Part shown: positions 21,200-23,143 of the stretch, one piece after another
How positions within the stretch are numbered: position 1 is the stretch's first letter
Layout of the letters: every line of letters starts with the position of its first letter
Source: JACRAR01 sp041674385
Lineage (GTDB): Bacteria; Pseudomonadota; Gammaproteobacteria; Burkholderiales; Rhodocyclaceae
Direction of reading: 5' to 3'
Assembly (NCBI GenBank): GCA_041674385.1
Contig: JBAYVU010000047.1
Span: forward strand, 1 to 23,143
DNA length: 23,143 nt
Position numbers and translations under genes: made by a program
Notes under the pieces: generated by a model
Databases searched by the model: none
Told to the model about the DNA's origin: nothing
Seen by the model: only the letters and a program-made list of their open reading frames with translations

Positions 21200-21409
21200 C
21201 TAGTCTTCTATTCTGAATCCGACTTTGATCGTGACCTGATAGTGGGCAACCCCGCCATCCACGATGTGACCCCGCGTTTCAACGACCTGGAACCAATCCA
21301 TGTTCTTGAGGGTTTGCGAAGCCTTGGCGATCGCATTGCGTATCGCATCATCCGTTCCAATCGTTGACGATCCGACCAGTTCAATCAGCTTGTAGGTGTG
21401 TGTGTTCAT
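21200..21409 (-). CDS. Dodecin, flavin-binding/sequestering protein
   Basis: This 69-residue protein is a clear dodecin: YKLIELVGSSTIGTDDAIRNAIAKAS, then a single Trp38 in NMDWFQVVETRGHI, then the strand HYQVTIKVGFRIED. Dodecins form hollow 12-mers that bind flavins between paired tryptophans and buffer free FMN/FAD or lumichrome against photochemical damage. The ribosome site is poor (GTATAAGCC before the ATG). It precedes the aldehyde dehydrogenase and GMC genes on the same strand with a 129-base gap. A supply or buffering role for the FAD-dependent GMC enzyme is an attractive inference, not shown. It is divergent from the aminotransferase, with 247 bases between them in which I see no gene. 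Confidence 0.93.
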   Translation of the reverse strand: MNTHTYKLIELVGSSTIGTDDAIRNAIAKASQTLKNMDWFQVVETRGHIVDGGVAHYQVTIKVGFRIED

Positions 21410-21656
21410 GGCTTATACAATCCAGACGATGGGGAATCAAATTCTAATCCCATTGCATCCGCTTGAAGCGGCACAATATTCGAGGTGGGCAATGGCCGTT
21501 CGTGGCCAGTGTTCCGCGTAACCGTCCCATCATTGCCTGCCATCTGCCACTGTGGGCTGGCTATCAGCGAGTGCAAATCGCAACGAATCAAGGTTAGAAT
21601 AACAAGCTGAATATTTACCGACCAAACTGCCTGAAGCACCAAACCACGGAGCCAGC

Positions 21657-22877
21657 ATGAATTCTTCGCCCACCTCGTCCCTCTTCGCCGCTGTGGAAAT
21701 GGCGCCACGCGACCCGATCCTTGGCCTGACCGAAAGCTTCAACACCGACACCCGCACCACCAAGGTCAATCTTGGCGTGGGCGTCTATTATGATGACAGT
21801 GGCAAGCTTCCCTTGCTTGCCGCCGTGAAATCGGCCGAGAAGGCACGCATCGAGACCTTGCCCCCACGCGGCTACCAGCCTATCGAGGGCGCTGCCGCAT
21901 ACAACCAGGCGGTGCAAAAATTGCTGTTCGGTGCCTCCTCGCCGCTGCTTGCAGAAGGCCGCGTGGTCACCTTTCAAGCGCTGGGCGGGACTGGCGCTCT
22001 CAAGGTCGGTGCGGATTACCTCAGGCGCCTGCTGCCGAATGCCACACTTTATATCAGCGACCCGAGTTGGGAGAACCATCGCGCGCTGTTCGAGTTTGCC
22101 GGCTTCAAAGTAGATACCTACCCATACTACGACGCAGTCACACGCGGAGTTAACTTTTCCGCAATGAAAGCCAAGCTGGCCACGCTGCCAGCGGGTTCTA
22201 TCGTCTTGTTGCATGCCTGCTGCCACAATCCAACCGGGGCGGATCTTACTGAAGCCCAATGGCGCGAAGTAGTCGAGGCAGTGCGTAGCGCCGGATTGGT
22301 CGCATTTATCGACATGGCCTACCAGGGATTTTCCGACGGCATCGAAGCGGATGCCGTGGCAGTCAGGATGTTCGCCGAATCCGGCCTGTCTTTCCTGGTC
22401 TCCAGTTCTTTCTCGAAGTCCTTCTCGCTCTATGGCGAACGCGTCGGTGCCTTGTCGCTGATAACGGCCAGCAAGGACGAAGCCGCACGTGTATTGAGCC
22501 AGGTTAAACGTGTCGTGCGCACCAATTATTCCAACCCGCCGACGCATGGCGGCGCAATAGTCGCTGCCGTACTCTCCAGCCCTGAACTGCGCCAAATGTG
22601 GGAAGACGAACTTGCTGGCATGCGCAATCGTATTCGTACCATGCGAACCAGCCTGGTCGAAAAACTGCAAGCGCGTGGAGTCAAGCAGGATTTCTCATTT
22701 GTCGCCCAGCAACGCGGTATGTTCTCCTTCACCGGCTTGTCGGTAGAACAGGTCGAGCGACTGAAATCCGAGTATGCGATCTATGCGGTCAGCAGCGGCA
22801 GAATTTGTCTGGCCGCACTCAATTCGCGCAACATCGACTATCTCGCCGATGCTATTGCTGGTTTGACAAAAGCCTGA
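21657..22877 (+). CDS. Class I aromatic/aspartate aminotransferase (AspC/TyrB type)
   Basis: This 406-residue PLP enzyme transfers amino groups between aspartate or aromatic amino acids and 2-oxoglutarate. Features of the AspC/TyrB subgroup are FAAVEMAPRDPILGLTE at the N-terminus, VNLGVGVYYD, the SDPSWENH segment with Trp138, HNPTG (190-194, Asn191), Asp219 in FIDMAYQG and the Schiff-base Lys254 in SSFSKSFSLYGERVG. A C-terminal arginine (RICLAALN) binds the substrate carboxylate. The start has GGAG 6 bases upstream. In betaproteobacteria this gene is usually divergent from uvrB, but here three genes stand between. A candidate -10, TTAGAA, lies near 21594, with a poor -35. AspC and TyrB activities cannot be told apart by eye. 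Confidence 0.93.
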   Translation: MNSSPTSSLFAAVEMAPRDPILGLTESFNTDTRTTKVNLGVGVYYDDSGKLPLLAAVKSAEKARIETLPPRGYQPIEGAAAYNQAVQKLLFGASSPLLAEGRVVTFQALGGTGALKVGADYLRRLLPNATLYISDPSWENHRALFEFAGFKVDTYPYYDAVTRGVNFSAMKAKLATLPAGSIVLLHACCHNPTGADLTEAQWREVVEAVRSAGLVAFIDMAYQGFSDGIEADAVAVRMFAESGLSFLVSSSFSKSFSLYGERVGALSLITASKDEAARVLSQVKRVVRTNYSNPPTHGGAIVAAVLSSPELRQMWEDELAGMRNRIRTMRTSLVEKLQARGVKQDFSFVAQQRGMFSFTGLSVEQVERLKSEYAIYAVSSGRICLAALNSRNIDYLADAIAGLTKA

Positions 22878-23022
22878 ATCCGGCCAAGCCATCTTAAGCA
22901 CTACGCGTTGCATACCGGATAGCCAGCATGCAGACATGTTTCAATGGAAGCTGCGAAGGCCGCAAGAAGAATGTCATTGTCATCACACGATTCTCTTCTA
23001 ATGCCCTCTGCAGACGTTTCTA

Positions 23023-23051
23023 TTGACGCAAACGAGCAATATGAATAAAAT
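23023..23051 (+). promoter_or_regulatory. tRNA-Asn promoter with GC-rich discriminator
   Basis: TTGACG (23023-23028), a 17-base spacer and TAAAAT (23046-23051) form a near-consensus promoter. The following TCGCCGC discriminator is GC-rich, as is typical of stable-RNA promoters under stringent (ppGpp) control. Transcription would begin about 7-8 bases before the mature tRNA. Confidence 0.8.
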
Positions 23052-23065
23052 TCGCCGCTCATTAT

Positions 23066-23141
23066 TCCTCGATAGCTCAGTTGGTAGAGCGCCGGACTGT
23101 TAATCCGTAGGTCCCTGGTTCGAGCCCAGGTCGAGGAGCCA
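23066..23141 (+). tRNA. tRNA-Asn (anticodon GTT)
   Basis: The acceptor arms TCCTCGA and TCGAGGA pair fully, followed by discriminator G and encoded CCA. The D arm (TAGCTCAGTTGGTAGAGC), anticodon loop CTGTTAA with GTT at 23099-23101, and T arm CCTGGTTCGAGCCCAGG are canonical. The outermost pair of the anticodon stem (positions 27-43) is C opposite T, a mismatch; E. coli tRNA-Asn has a weak G-U pair there. Confidence 0.97.
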
Positions 23142-23143
23142 AA

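Noticed and set aside
21615..22670. A 351-codon minus-strand open frame opposite the aminotransferase
   Set aside because: The plus-strand gene has clear PLP motifs and a ribosome site. The antisense protein is Gln/His/Arg-rich without motifs, typical of a shadow frame.
22878..23022. Inverted ATCCGG/CCGGAT pair after the aminotransferase as a terminator
   Set aside because: The arms are 6 bp with a loop of about 30 bases and no T run, too weak to call.

Overview
The window reads as a conserved housekeeping stretch of a betaproteobacterium. The evidence is gene order (ompA-ubiG-gph; fabF-acpP-fabD-plsX-rpmF-yceD divergent from maf; rluC divergent from rne; an aromatic aminotransferase with tRNA-Asn near uvrB) and protein style. 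A Nitrosomonadales-like lineage is a guess. Most genes are easily named, and coding density is high.

Layout. Positions 1-3301 (+): the last codons of an OmpA-family protein with a strong terminator, then ubiG, a HAD phosphatase (gph or mupP type) and nadB. Positions 3343-8309 (-): a YgfX-like membrane protein, fabF, acpP, fabD, plsX, rpmF and yceD, read from a good promoter at 8334-8362. Maf (+, 8388-8999) diverges from yceD. Positions 9005-11725 (-): sppA, the relic of a Rieske protein, a second HAD phosphatase and rluC. A 523-base gap with stem-loops precedes rne-glk (+, 12249-15859). uvrB (-) follows. Then come a GMC oxidoreductase, a coniferyl-aldehyde-type aldehyde dehydrogenase and a dodecin (all -, 18060-21409), which look like an accessory block next to uvrB. 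The window closes with an aromatic/aspartate aminotransferase (+) and a tRNA-Asn with a textbook promoter.

The most unusual feature is the fatty-acid cluster. The usual order plsX-fabH-fabD-fabG-acpP-fabF has lost both fabH and fabG, while every other member is intact. The 121-base plsX-fabD gap still holds what look like the two ends of fabH: a VGT segment right after plsX, and an LFEGFGGG segment followed by a frameshifted tail just before fabD. The fabD-acpP gap holds a ribosome site, an ATG and a possible GQIAMI fragment of a fabG start. A third relic, the C-terminal half of a Rieske [2Fe-2S] protein, lies between the HAD phosphatase and sppA. The locus therefore shows repeated gene erosion by internal deletion, and the initiating ketoacyl synthase and the ketoreductase must be supplied from elsewhere.

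Working together: fabD, acpP, fabF and plsX make acyl-ACP and pass it to phospholipid synthesis. rne, rluC, rpmF and yceD serve RNA and ribosome metabolism. nadB starts NAD synthesis and ubiG acts in ubiquinone synthesis. The GMC/aldehyde dehydrogenase pair would oxidise an alcohol through its aldehyde to an acid, with dodecin a plausible flavin buffer. I saw no IS element, CRISPR array, phage gene or defence system.
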